Shown here: positions 1-9,053 of the stretch, piece by piece
Position numbering within the stretch: position 1 is the stretch's first letter
Layout: each line of letters opens with the position of its first letter
Assembly: GCA_900470805.1 (NCBI GenBank)
Contig: UCCA01000005.1
Location: forward strand, 1 to 64,000
DNA: 64,000 nucleotides
Reading direction: 5' to 3'
Origin: Hyphomicrobiales bacterium
GTDB lineage: Bacteria; Pseudomonadota; Alphaproteobacteria; Rhizobiales; Rhizobiaceae
The notes under the pieces: model-generated
The model's input: the letters and a program-made list of their open reading frames with translations, nothing else
Database searches by the model: none
What the model was told of the DNA's origin: nothing
Program-made: the position numbers and the translations under genes

Positions 1-228
1 AACTCGGCGCTATTTACGGAGGGATCAACATTGATGCACGGAGCCTTCCACACTCTCCTGAGAGGCGCCATCGACGCCGGCACTGTCAAGGACGATATCG
101 AGACCGCCGATGTGCTTTATACGTTGTTCGGGATATATTCGATCCCGGACACGCCCGACTGGCGGCAGCGTGCCCAGAGGATCGTCCGCCTGATCATGGA
201 CGGGCTACGTCACCGGCCCGAGGCCTGA
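1..228 (+). CDS. TetR-family regulator, C-terminal fragment (runs off left edge)
   Basis: The reading frame is open from the first base and ends at 226-228, so only about the last 75 residues of a protein are present. The stretch with LLRGAIDAGTVKDDIETADV and the following LFGIY and IVRLIMDGLR segments resembles the ligand-binding C-terminal domain of TetR repressors (SbtR-like type), where a helix ending in DG(L/F)R closes the protein. No DNA-binding helix-turn-helix is visible because the 5' part lies outside the window. Family assignment is from pattern recognition of this tail only. Confidence 0.6.
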   Translation, partial: NSALFTEGSTLMHGAFHTLLRGAIDAGTVKDDIETADVLYTLFGIYSIPDTPDWRQRAQRIVRLIMDGLRHRPEA

Positions 229-299
229 CGGCCCGGTTCTATTTCGCGAGGGCACGAGATCGAGGATGTTCCGTTGACTGGCGCGCGAGACAACCCTGG

Positions 300-800
300 C
301 ACGACCGACCAGGCCGGTATTTCGGTCGCATCGTCATTCTCGCCGCCGGCAGGTCAAGCCGGGTGTCACCCGCAGCGGGCCACAAGCTGCTGTCGACATC
401 CGAAGGCATTCCTCTGGTGAGGCGTGTAACCATGCGGGCGCTCGACAGCCATGCCAGCAACGTCTATCTCGTGACCGGCTTGAGACATTCCCACATCGCA
501 CATTGCCTCGAAGGCCTCGGACATAACGATAGCGCGCAATCCCGGTCACCCGGTTTGTGGCCGACGCCGTTAGACGCCCCGAGGAGCCGCGCAAAGACAC
601 CGGATTGCCTCAAAAATTGCCTAAGCCAAATGCCCCGGTCATCCTTGACAGGGCGATCATTCAACGCATCGTCGCATTTTCGATTGGGAATTATTCCGGA
701 TCTTGCGCCTGTCCGTATAGCACTGATCGTGGCGGCCGCAGATTCGGAAGCCGCACTGCCTACTCAAAACCCGGCGGCTATCCCCCGATTTGCTATCCTC
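300..800 (+). pseudogene. MobA-like molybdopterin nucleotidyltransferase remnant
   Basis: From about 328 one frame reads IVILAAGRSSR, then HKLL, GIPLVRR and VYLVTG. This is the N-terminal nucleotide-binding signature of MobA/MocA-type CTP or GTP:molybdopterin transferases. The M of the usual SSRMG motif is replaced by V. The frame breaks near 500-510; a second frame then gives ITIARNPGHPV, the expected next strand (a conserved RNP), and stops soon after. A third stretch around 620-790 contains MPR-like and GGRR-like pieces that may be the rest of the gene, but this part is weak. At least two frameshifts make it a dead gene. No intact neighbour explains its origin. Confidence 0.55.
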
Positions 801-949
801 AAGACGTAACCACGCCGATGATTGAAGCGTTTCGTCGGCAATAAAGCTGTTGCGGCTCGTTCCAGATATTGTCGCCGGCGATGCCCTAAAGAGGTGTGAA
901 CGTGATGCTCGGAGATTGAACACTCTATGCCGTCCGGCGCAGGCCGATG

Positions 950-1906
950 TTATCTATCGAGAACGCCAACCATTCGATTGACGGCGTCCCAATATTCCTT
1001 GTGCATGATCTCAGCTGCCTTTGAGATCGCCGACTTCCAGGCAGGCCCGCGATCCCATGCTTCCTCCAAGGCTTCAACAAGCGACGGCCCATGACCTGTC
1101 ACCGGCAGGGCATCGAATAGCATGCCTGCCTGTCTTAGATCCTTATCCCGTTTAGCCTGGCCGCCAGCGTCGTTTTGGCGGCGACCGGCGATGATCAGCT
1201 TATGTACTGCATATCTGCAAGGATCGGGGATGACCACCGAGATACCGGCACCATGTAGCAGGATCGAACGAACGGGATCACGGATCAAGAAATCCATAAA
1301 TCTTAGCGGCTCGGCGGAGGCGCCGCCGAGAGCCGGCATGTTGGCCGGTATGTCCGAATATTCTTCCGCTCCCCTGTTCGTCGTCAGGAATTCGACACGG
1401 TAGCCGGTTTGATTCCGGAAGGCGTGAGATCGAGGACTACCGCTGATGTGCGGCACGGCCCGGAATGTAGGATCAAGCTCATTCAGGAGATCAAGAAGCG
1501 GCGGCAGTGAATCCGTCACTTCGGCGGAGATCGCAAAATCCTGGGCTAGGTCCGCATCTCCTGTCAGGATCGCTGCCGATGGCAGACGGATGCCAAGATA
1601 TGCCGAGTAGCATTGAAAGGCGACAGTGCCGACGAGGATTCCGCGCAGCCGGAAGAGACCCGCCTTGGCGAGCGCTTGTATGACCTCGCCGGTAAAGCGA
1701 TCGGCCGCGATTAAACCGGCTTCCCTCGTAAGCGTCGAAACGAACTTGCGGCGAGCCTTATAATCCGACTTCTCACCCTTGAATGTCTCGACACGTTCCG
1801 CAATCAGGGGATCGTCAGCCGGCCCGACATAGCGGCGCCTTTGCCTGCCCTCACCATCGGGCTGGTCAAAATACCAGTAACGTCGCCCATCGACTGCGAC
1901 AGGCAC
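950..1906 (-). CDS. GSU2403-family nucleotidyltransferase-fold protein, N-terminus missing
   Basis: The protein starts near GRRYWYFDQ and continues with RRRYVGP, a central strand LTGDADLA and IPDPCRYAVHKL, which are hallmarks of the GSU2403-type nucleotidyltransferase fold (PF12281-like); the substrate is unknown. The only available start is GTG at 1906. The codons upstream still read GKERLDFPPAGRF, which belongs to the conserved N-terminal block of the family. An in-frame TGA lies about 20 codons further up with no ATG between. About 20-40 N-terminal residues are therefore missing, and the gene is probably a truncated relic, although the remaining 318 codons are intact. Confidence 0.65.
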   Translation of the reverse strand: MPVAVDGRRYWYFDQPDGEGRQRRRYVGPADDPLIAERVETFKGEKSDYKARRKFVSTLTREAGLIAADRFTGEVIQALAKAGLFRLRGILVGTVAFQCYSAYLGIRLPSAAILTGDADLAQDFAISAEVTDSLPPLLDLLNELDPTFRAVPHISGSPRSHAFRNQTGYRVEFLTTNRGAEEYSDIPANMPALGGASAEPLRFMDFLIRDPVRSILLHGAGISVVIPDPCRYAVHKLIIAGRRQNDAGGQAKRDKDLRQAGMLFDALPVTGHGPSLVEALEEAWDRGPAWKSAISKAAEIMHKEYWDAVNRMVGVLDR

Positions 1907-2399
1907 GAACCTACCTGCCGGAGGGAAGTCCAGGCGCTCCTTCCCCGCTGCGATACCGCGCTTCGGTATTCACGATACGATTGTGGGTCTGGCCGCAGGC
2001 AACATGCTCGTCCTCACATGAGCCGCTTGCTGACTACTATACTGTTTTCACAAATCTAGTATTAGAAATGATGTGGCCGGAAAGTCGCCCTATGAAAGCC
2101 GAAAATCGCTAAGATCACCCTTATCGCATAGCATGTGCAGCGAGCCGTCAGGTCTTGATAGGATATGAACTGCCGACCTTGCCGCTCGTCTCGCAAAAAA
2201 ATGATCGGACAAAAAACCTGCGCAGAAGCGTAGCGGAGTTGAAACCCTGAGACCCGCTGAGAACCACAACCGAGTTGGGGCCGGTCCCGTGTTCCTGAGA
2301 AAGTGGTCAATGACAATTTCGCTGACAAAGTCGTTAGATCCGTATCGCAGTCTGGCATGACTGACGCCCAGCCTTGTCGACGCGCCACCGAGACTTGCC
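1907..2399. other. Gene-poor stretch between the nucleotidyltransferase and the recombinase relic
   Basis: The first 60 bases still carry the decayed 5' codons of the nucleotidyltransferase on the minus strand. Just before 2400 the plus frame reads SLVDAPPRLA into the recombinase after a TGA at 2358-2360, which suggests the recombinase N-terminus is also lost here. I see no RNA gene, repeat or further protein. Confidence 0.4.
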
Positions 2400-3685
2400 A
2401 TGGAGATGGCTGATCTTATCCGTTTTAAAACCTCGACACTGACCGCGATTGGTTTCCAGCGAAACGGCGTCTGGGGTGAGGAAACGGCCTCTCAGAAGAC
2501 CGAACACCTCGGCCTGATGTTTGGCGCGCTGGCCGCTTCACCAAACGGGGCAGTAAAGGGCTATGGTGTACCACTCAGCCAACTGAGCTTTGGCCTCCTC
2601 ATCTTCCCCAGTGTTTGGGACTGGTATCTGCAGTGGCGTGAACAGCGCCGCGGCTTCTATACCAAATGGGAAGAAGACATGCTGATGGTCGCCCAAGCCC
2701 TTTCTCGCGCGGGTGTCGGCTGGATACGACAGCACCCGGAATTGCTTAGAAACGTGAGGCCGATCTCAGGTTTGGTTGAGCGGGACGAAATCGAATTAGC
2801 CGCCCGTGATTGGGACGGTGCCTGCGACACTCTTCATCGGCATGCCGCCAATCGCTCGAAGGAAATCCAACGCGTCATGCGCGTCCATCGCGACCCGTTC
2901 GAGCCGATCATGTGCGTTCTCGGGGCCAAGAGTCCATTGGCCGAGTATCGTAAGATCACGGAAGAGATCCTCGAACGCATGCCGGACGAGAACAGATATC
3001 CACGACCGGCGGCCGAAGCCGTCAGATCATTCCTACTGCTTCGGCTTGGCCTGCACCTCGGGCTTCGGCAAAAGAACCTTCGCCAACTGCGTGTCTGTCC
3101 GCGCGGCCATTATCCGACATCCGAACGCCGGCTTGAGGACATGAAGTGCGGCGAGTTGCGCTGGAGCGATCGCGATCATGGGTGGGAGGTCCTCATCCCA
3201 TCGGTCGCATTCAAAAACTCCGGCTCCTCCTTCTTCGGACAGAAGCCCTTCCGGTGATCCTGCCCAATTTGCTCGATCTCTACAAATACCTCGACGCCTA
3301 TATCGGCAAGCACCGTGGAGTTCTGCTCGGCGGAGCCAAAGATCCCGGGACCCTGTTCGTCAAGACGGTAAAGACGACCAGCATTGATGCCGCCTACAAC
3401 TCCAACACATTCTACGAGGCTTGGCGGGCCGTCATCCAACGCTATGGAATCTATAACCCCTACACCGGGCGAGGCGCGATCAAAGGCTTGCTGCCGCATG
3501 GTCCGCATAACCTGCGGGACATTCTCGCGACGCATATCCTTAAACAGACCGGATCCTACGAGCAGGCAAGCTACGCCATTCAGGACACGCCCGATGTCGT
3601 GCAACAGCATTACGGTCGCTTCCTCCCTCAAGACAAGGCGGCACTGGCGGCCAAGATCCTCAATCAGGTCTGGGAAGCTGCTTAA
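2400..3685 (+). pseudogene. Tyrosine recombinase/phage integrase-like gene with one frameshift
   Basis: Two frames join into one protein of about 428 residues. The first runs from ATG 2400 to a TGA at 3255-3257. The second takes over near 3250, where the codons change from KPF to VILPNLLDLYKYLDAYIGK. A single missing base around 3250 explains the break. The C-terminal half ends with HNLRDILATHIL and an HYGRFLP tail, matching the H-x-x-R and the tyrosine of the recombinase catalytic box. The first catalytic arginine is likely in RLGLHLGLRQKNL (about residues 216-228). The N-terminus may also be clipped. Inactive as sequenced unless the shift is programmed or a read error. It could mark the edge of a former integrative element. 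Confidence 0.6.
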
Positions 3686-3988
3686 GATTGAATGAGTGCT
3701 CGGCTCGGATGTTGATTGCCTACGCCCGAGCCGGGCCTCGCCGTTTCCGCCGTGAAAGGAGTCGAACCGCAGACCAATTGGCTCAATGGTCTTTATCTCT
3801 ATCGAATTTCCAGTCCCGGCAATTACTTAGTTTGCCGAAGGGCAGTTTTGGGGGCATTCTTGACGGTCTGGTCCGCGCACAAGACTGGAATAGCTGACGT
3901 TCTCACCATATTGACCGTCGCTCGGGATCGCGTGTTGTATCTTCATACCGTTTTTAAACTGATCGGGAGATAATGGTGAAGCCTTAAG
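3686..3988. other. Non-coding stretch downstream of the recombinase relic
   Basis: I examined this stretch for a tRNA-type attachment site because of the neighbouring recombinase. A TTCGACT-like T-loop string occurs on the minus strand near 3770, but its flanks do not form a five-base-pair stem and there is no acceptor stem. I see no gene or repeat here. Confidence 0.4.
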
Positions 3989-4630
3989 TCAGCTCTTTCT
4001 TCGGTTGTGGGAGCGTGCGACCCAAAACTCAGCTATCAAATCAGCTGTCAGCTTGGTGGCTTGATCAAAAGAGTCGATGATATCGGCAAACCACTCATTA
4101 GGCCGCGCATCATCCGTACCGTTCAGGTGGAAGAATAAGATTGGGCTTCCTTCTCGAGAGTCGGGTTTTGATGTGTTGCCCGACAGGTGTACGTAAGCCG
4201 AAGCGGCCTCATATGCCTCTGACAAGCCCGGGTACTTTTCATCTAATTTTCGATGAAGGAATGCGTCGCTTCAAGGTTCGCCCGTGCGCGCCTTGAGCTT
4301 ACGATAACTTTTGTCATTCATTAACCAAGTGCCGGCAGTTTCTACATCTTCGACTAGAGTAAGGCCGAACATGCGCATTGCCGTATCAAGCTGCAACCTA
4401 ACAAGGGCGGCAGCTGACAACGTATTTTTCGCTCTTACGAGGGTGCAAAACGCATGGCTGAGCGATGTTGTCTTCTTGATTGCGGCAAGCGCATACCATT
4501 CGATATCCGGTATTGCTGTGCCCTGCGGTCCAAGATGGGTATCGGGCTTTAGCGAAAGAGCAGCGGCTACCTTCTCGATCTCTCGGAGATGATACTCAAT
4601 ATCGAATGAGGACGAGGGTGACTGATCCAA
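3989..4630 (-). pseudogene. Uncharacterised (DUF5677-like) protein interrupted by one in-frame TGA
   Basis: Two reading frames on the minus strand are in the same phase and are separated only by a TGA at 4271-4273. Read through, the product has about 213 residues. The upstream part (start 4630) has an LSLKPDTHLGPQG stretch and helices rich in small residues. The downstream part gives FLHRKLDEKYPGLSEAYEAA and SAYVHLS, the Y-x-x-x-S-x-x-V/I-H-x-S type box seen in DUF5677-like proteins. The family assignment is tentative and no function is known. The downstream frame stays clean for about 90 codons after the stop, so this is a nonsense mutation or sequencing error and not a frameshift. Confidence 0.5.
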
Positions 4631-4899
4631 CGAACGTTGCCTCCAAGATGAACATCGACGCTTGAGAGGATATGTGCCTTATGCTCTCAGCGGAAGCAAG
4701 AAGCCGGCCCCTTCATGTAAACCATCCTCGAGAGTATATGCGTTAGCGGTCGTTACTAATGCAAAAATTACGAGATTAGAGGCCTGCCTTTACGCACCTA
4801 ACGAGACCCTTTCAACGACCTAGAAGGCGCAATGCTAGCGTCTAGACCTAAACCTCCATTGCGGCACAATAAACAACATCGGGTCGCGTCAACGCTGCG

Positions 4900-5090
4900 T
4901 CCACGACTGGAAGAGCTCTTCCGGAACGGGCGGCATGGCCATGCGCTCGGCCGACTTGTTGAAGCGGCGGGCATTTTCTTCCGGACGGAAGAGCAGGATG
5001 CGACCGTCTTCGGCCTTATAGGCCTTCATGCCTTCAAAGATTTCCTGGGCGTAGTGCAGAACGGCGCTGGCCGGGTCTAGAACTGGGTCG
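4900..5090 (-). pseudogene. ilvE: Fragment of branched-chain aminotransferase
   Basis: The minus strand encodes [20 protein letters not shown], then [16 protein letters not shown] and [13 protein letters not shown], an uninterrupted piece of class IV branched-chain amino acid aminotransferase corresponding to roughly residues 60-120 of a 360-residue enzyme. The pyridoxal-phosphate lysine and the substrate loop are absent. Similarity stops sharply near 5085 on one side, where an ABC permease fragment begins on the other strand, and near 4900 on the other. It is a displaced scrap and not a functional gene. Confidence 0.75.
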
Positions 5091-5385
5091 CCTCGCCACG
5101 CTGACAAAGATCATTCTGCCCGCAGCAGTACCGGCAATACTGACTGGCGTGGAATTGTCACTGAACATCGCATGGCTGGGCACATTTGGCGCCGAATATC
5201 TTATTGGCACCGGTTATATCAACGGCATGGGTGACGGCCTGGGCGCGTATCTCGCGGCGGCCAGAGAATATGCACGCATGGACCAGGTCCTGCTTGGCGT
5301 TCTGTTTCTGGCCATTATCGGGGTCGGTCTCGATCGCCTGATTATCGGATTTTCAAGGAGTCTCATACCATGGCGGACGGCCTGA
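5086..5385 (+). pseudogene. Nitrate/sulfonate/taurine-type ABC permease, C-terminal fragment
   Basis: From about 5095 the plus strand reads [19 protein letters not shown], then WLGTFGAEYLIGTGYI and a final membrane helix VLFLAIIGVGLDRLI. This is the last 90-95 residues of an SsuC/TauC-type inner-membrane permease, including the end of the EAA loop (LP.A.P.I..G). All N-terminal membrane segments are missing because the frame is joined at about 5085 to an IlvE fragment on the opposite strand. The stop overlaps the start of the following ATPase relic by 16 bases, the original operon arrangement. Confidence 0.7.
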
Positions 5386-6173
5386 CAATTATTTCAGCTG
5401 CAAAGGATACGGGATCGGTTTGCATTGCGGACGTTTCAAAGACCTTCCGGGTGGAAGACCGCACGGTTCATGCTCTCGACAAGGTTTCCCTTGCGATAGA
5501 ACCCGGTGAGTTCATCAGCATTGTCGGGCCGAGCGGTTGCGGAAAATCCACACTGCTGCGCTTCCTCGCCGGCCTCGACATGCCTGATAATGGCAGCGTG
5601 AGCGTGGACGGCGAAACGATCGAACGACCAAGCCTCAAACGCGGCATCGTCTTTCAGGATCACCGGCTTCTCCCATGGCTCAGTGTTCAGAAGAATATTG
5701 CTCTCGGCCTTCACTCCGTCGCGGGATCGGACCTCGCCAAGAATGGAAGGGTTCGCTACCTTATCGATCTCGTCGGCCTAAAGGTTTCGAGAAAGCATTG
5801 CCGCACGAGCTTTCCGGCGGCATGTCGCAGCGCGCTGAGATTGCCCGCGGACTAGCGCCTCGTCCACCACTCCTGTTGCTCGATGAACCGCTCGGAGCCC
5901 TGGATTCCCTCACACGCAGCCATCTTCAAGACGAACTCCGGGCAATATGGGAGCGCGAGAAAAGCACGGTTATGATGGTGACGCATGACGTCGGGGAAGC
6001 GATATATCCGTCGGATCGGGTCATCGTCATGGAACCTCGGCCGGGACGAATCGCACGGATTTTCGACATTCTGAGGTCCACGCCCGCGCCATCGCGATAA
6101 CGCAGGCTTTGTCGCTATTCGGCGCGAGATCAATGACCTGCTCGCGCAGCCAAAGAAGCGTTATGGCCTCTAA
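5370..6173 (+). pseudogene. SsuB/TauB-like ABC ATPase with two frameshifts
   Basis: The first frame (ATG 5370) contains Walker A GPSGCGKST (about residues 51-59) and a Q-loop FQDHRLLPW, typical of the nitrate/sulfonate/taurine ATPase group. The frame shifts near 5780, after DLVGLK. The second frame holds the signature [16 protein letters not shown] and Walker [13 protein letters not shown] plus the H-loop VTHDVGEA. A second shift near 6075 moves to [17 protein letters not shown] ending KKRYGL and TAA at 6171-6173. The gene is dead, but order and content show an ancestral sulfonate/nitrate-type importer, which fits the sulfur theme of the window. Confidence 0.75.
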
Positions 6174-6279
6174 TTTACGATCACGCTTAATAACATTATC
6201 GCCGCTTAAATAAGACTAGACATCGACCTGAAGGACATCATTCCATGAATTCGCTTGATCTCCATCAGTGACCAGCCTC

Positions 6280-6760
6280 TGCAGGAGCTAGAGATTGCGA
6301 TCGCGAATGCCTTTCTCCTCCAGAACCTGACGGTGAGATAAAGATATTTCGCGCAAGAGCCGGCATGGCCGCACGCACGTGTCAGGATTGCCGCCACCTT
6401 CGGCAGCGGAATCTTGCGTTGGACCCGCTCGCCGGTCGGTCCCGCCCAGAAAACCAGCGCGCGGACAGGACCATCCTCCGTGTCGACGGTCAGCCAACGG
6501 ATGGCGTCGGCATCTCGTAACGTTCCGAGTTCTCTGTTGATCATGGGACGGATCTGCGCCAGCCGGTCGTCGTCTGCGAGCCTGAACGCCACCCGATCGC
6601 ATTGCCCGCCGCAATCAAGCGCCATCATCAGCCCGGTTGCGATCGTGTGGCGCGCCAGCTGTTCATGTGCAGACAGAATGAGCGGTGCCTCCCGCCTGCC
6701 AACGATATCAGGCGCGGAAAGTGTGCGCCAGTCACCCAGTCACCCTGAGGGGTTAGTGTG
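6280..6760 (-). pseudogene. ChaC-like gamma-glutamylcyclotransferase remnant
   Basis: Pieces in different minus-strand frames fit a ChaC-type gamma-glutamylcyclotransferase, which cleaves gamma-glutamyl peptides such as glutathione. They are, in order: a GRHRSFCLHM segment, GLMMALDCGG and VAFRLADDD, then VRALVFWAG and a C-terminal CGHAGSCAKYLYLTV, followed in another frame by EEKGIRDRNL. The family pattern (HRSFC, PGLML.LD.GG, G.CA.YL, L..LGIRD) is clear, but at least two frameshifts and the absent start show that the gene is dead. The N-terminal YGSL motif is not visible. Confidence 0.6.
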
Positions 6761-6975
6761 CGCTCGTGGCGGCCGGCAGCGGAGTCAGTTAGCGGCGGCG
6801 TGTTTCCGAGCCGGCGCTCTCGAGCGGAACGACCACCTGACCTAGCCTCGCCCGCCCGCCCGTACTGCTGAAGACAGCTTTTTGCTGGCTACGTTCCCAA
6901 GTGACGGGGACTTCTTAGAATTTGGCAGACCCGGTGGAACATTGCCAGATCGTCGCAAAATTTAGAATATAATCC

Positions 6976-6993
6976 CTACTAAATATATAGAGG
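6976..6993 (+). promoter_or_regulatory. Copy 1 of a shared 18-bp AT-rich motif upstream of the acetyltransferase operon
   Basis: The string CTACTAAATATATAGAGG lies 67 bp upstream of the first gene of the operon at 7060. Very similar strings occur upstream of the other monooxygenase operons (42434-42451, 56777-56794 and, more weakly, 42142-42159). A TATAAT hexamer sits immediately upstream at 6968-6973. I infer a common regulatory site, perhaps for a sulfur-limitation activator; the protein is unknown. Confidence 0.4.
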
Positions 6994-7059
6994 TTGTATA
7001 TTTTCCATCCGCTTTGCCCGGGACGGGATGCGTCACTCGGCTGACAGCATAAGATGTGA

Positions 7060-8280
7060 GTGTATCAAGTGACTGACCTAAGGCGACTGCGACCAGACGA
7101 ATTTAACAAGAGCATTTCCCTCCTCCAATACGCATTCAATTTCGACGTTTCAGACGATCGTTATGTCCGCCTCTGCGCGAATTTTTCCGAGGAGCGCGTA
7201 TGGGGTGTATTCGAGGGCGGCAATCTCCAGTCACAATTGTGCACGCTCGATTTCGATCTCTTCGTCAATGGAACTTCCGTTAGAGCCGCAGGTGTAACAA
7301 GGGTCTCCTCCTACCCCGAAGTTCGCCGCTCGGGGAACATATCCCGCCTGGTTCGCCATGCACTTGAAGAGCTCCGTGCAGATGCCCGGACGGTCGCGTT
7401 GCTGATACCATTCAACGTCGGCTTCTATCGGCGACTGGGCTGGGAAATCATAAGCGACTACAGCCGTGTGAGACTGCGTCCAGCGCAATTGCCGCGTTTG
7501 GACGAAGAACAAGGCGAGATCGCTCGAGAGGAACTCTCTCCCGAAATAGCCACCGACATCTATCGCGACTTTGCGTTTGCCCACAACGCCGCAATTGTGA
7601 GGGCGCCGCATTGGTGGCGCGAAGTGACGCGACCGAGAAAGGCAGGTCATGCCGCCTTGTGGCGCGACGCTGGCGGCGAGGCTGCAGGTTACGTGATTTA
7701 TGCACTGCAGGACCATCCGTCCGATCTGACATACCAGGACCTGCGGGGCAGACGCGAACTTGTCGTTCACGAACTCGTCCATCGATCCGACACCGCAAGG
7801 CGGCAGCTTTGGCGGTTCTTGAAATCGCATGAGACGATGGTCGATACCATTTCGGTAACGCTTCCCGTTGACGATCCCCTTCCCTTCGAACTCACCGACG
7901 CAGACGCCGAAGTGCGGCACGTTCCCTATGCAATGGGGCGCATTGTAGATCTCAAGCCATTCATTGAGCAGTACAGCTTCGTCTCCACCGGCAAGGCCAC
8001 GGACTTTGTTGTTGAGGTCATCGATCAGCGCGCCGAGTGGAACAACGGCCACTGGCACCTGCACGTCGGGCCGGAAGGTAAGGCGACCGTCGAAAACGTA
8101 GCATCCGGATCGGCACCTGTAGCCACGATCGATATTGGAGCGCTCACAGCGTTACTCCTCGGCTACCTCAGACCGCAGATCCTCTACCGCACGGGCCGCC
8201 TGAAAGCCGACGCGGCCACTGTCGCGGCACTTGAGTTCTACGTGCCTCACGCGCGTCCCTTCACGCCTGACTTCTTCTGA
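7060..8280 (+). CDS. Eis-like GNAT acetyltransferase with SCP2-like C-terminal domain
   Basis: The 406-residue product has the layout of the Eis family: an N-terminal GNAT domain with the acetyl-CoA loop VSSYPEVRRSG (about 82-92), a second GNAT-like half, and a C-terminal sterol-carrier-type domain. Tyr123 in PFNVGFYRRLG matches the Eis general acid. The protein ends in Phe, whose terminal carboxylate acts as base in Mycobacterium Eis. Eis enzymes acetylate amines with acetyl-CoA in the cytoplasm; the substrate here is unknown. It starts at GTG 7060 (GTG 7069 is an alternative) and leads an operon with a MetNIQ-like importer and flavin monooxygenases. I infer that it N-acetylates an imported sulfur-containing amine. 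Confidence 0.8.
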   Translation: MYQVTDLRRLRPDEFNKSISLLQYAFNFDVSDDRYVRLCANFSEERVWGVFEGGNLQSQLCTLDFDLFVNGTSVRAAGVTRVSSYPEVRRSGNISRLVRHALEELRADARTVALLIPFNVGFYRRLGWEIISDYSRVRLRPAQLPRLDEEQGEIAREELSPEIATDIYRDFAFAHNAAIVRAPHWWREVTRPRKAGHAALWRDAGGEAAGYVIYALQDHPSDLTYQDLRGRRELVVHELVHRSDTARRQLWRFLKSHETMVDTISVTLPVDDPLPFELTDADAEVRHVPYAMGRIVDLKPFIEQYSFVSTGKATDFVVEVIDQRAEWNNGHWHLHVGPEGKATVENVASGSAPVATIDIGALTALLLGYLRPQILYRTGRLKADAATVAALEFYVPHARPFTPDFF

Positions 8281-8288
8281 GGACCGCA

Positions 8289-9053
8289 ATGGCAAGCATA
8301 TCACTGCAAAACGTGAGCCGAACATTCTCCGGAAAAAATAGCTCGCTGAAGGCAATCGATGACGTGTCGCTCGAGGTCGAGACAGGCGACGTCTACGGCA
8401 TCATCGGCTTCAGCGGCGCTGGAAAGTCGACCTTGTTGCGCACGATAAACCTGCTCGAGCGCCCCGACTCAGGAACCGTTTGGGTCGATGGGGAGGAACT
8501 GACCCGTCTATCGAAACCGGAGCTTCGACAGCAGCGAAGATCGATCGGGATGATTTTTCAGCACTTCAATCTCGTACAGAACGCGACCGTCTCCCAGAAT
8601 GTCGCCTTCCCCCTTGAAATCGCTGCGGTTCCGAGGGCGGAGCGCCAAAGACGTGTCGAGGAAACACTCGACTTGGTCGGCCTAGCAGATAAGGCACATG
8701 CCTATCCGGCGAAGCTCAGCGGCGGCCAAAAGCAGAGAGTCGGCATCGCGCGGACTCTTGTCGCGCGCCCTAGGGTTCTGCTTTGCGACGAACCGACGTC
8801 CGCACTGGATCCCCAGACGACGGACAACATCCTGGCGTTCTTGTCCCGTCTCAACCGCGACATGGGACTGACCATCGTGCTCGTCACGCACGAAATGGCG
8901 GTCGTTAATGCGATATGTTCGAAGGTCTCGGTGATGGAACAGGGTAAGGTGGTGGAGAGCTTCGATCTTAGGGAGAAGCGTCCAGAACCCAAGTCGGCCA
9001 TCGCGTCCTACCTTTTTGGACAAACTGAACGCGAGACCCGCCGCCATGCTTGA
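8289..9053 (+). CDS. metN: Methionine-type ABC transporter ATPase, short form
   Basis: This cytoplasmic ATPase carries Walker A GFSGAGKST (40-48), Q-loop IFQHFNL (89-95), signature LSGGQKQR (143-150) and Walker [14 protein letters not shown] (163-175), closest in style to MetN. It has 254 residues and stops soon after the ATPase core. It therefore lacks the C-terminal NIL domain of canonical MetN (about 340 residues) that senses methionine and shuts transport off. It lies 8 bp after the acetyltransferase and overlaps the permease start, so it is translationally coupled. The substrate is likely a methionine-like thioether, inferred from the family and the monooxygenase neighbours. Confidence 0.85.
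   Translation: MASISLQNVSRTFSGKNSSLKAIDDVSLEVETGDVYGIIGFSGAGKSTLLRTINLLERPDSGTVWVDGEELTRLSKPELRQQRRSIGMIFQHFNLVQNATVSQNVAFPLEIAAVPRAERQRRVEETLDLVGLADKAHAYPAKLSGGQKQRVGIARTLVARPRVLLCDEPTSALDPQTTDNILAFLSRLNRDMGLTIVLVTHEMAVVNAICSKVSVMEQGKVVESFDLREKRPEPKSAIASYLFGQTERETRRHA

Noticed and set aside
3740..3800. Possible tRNA (attachment site) on the minus strand near the recombinase relic
   Set aside because: A TTCGACT-like loop is present, but there is no matching stem, anticodon arm or acceptor stem.
6942..6973. TTGCCA and TATAAT as the promoter of the 7060 operon
   Set aside because: The hexamers are 20 bp apart, too far for a normal sigma-70 promoter; the TATAAT alone may still be used.
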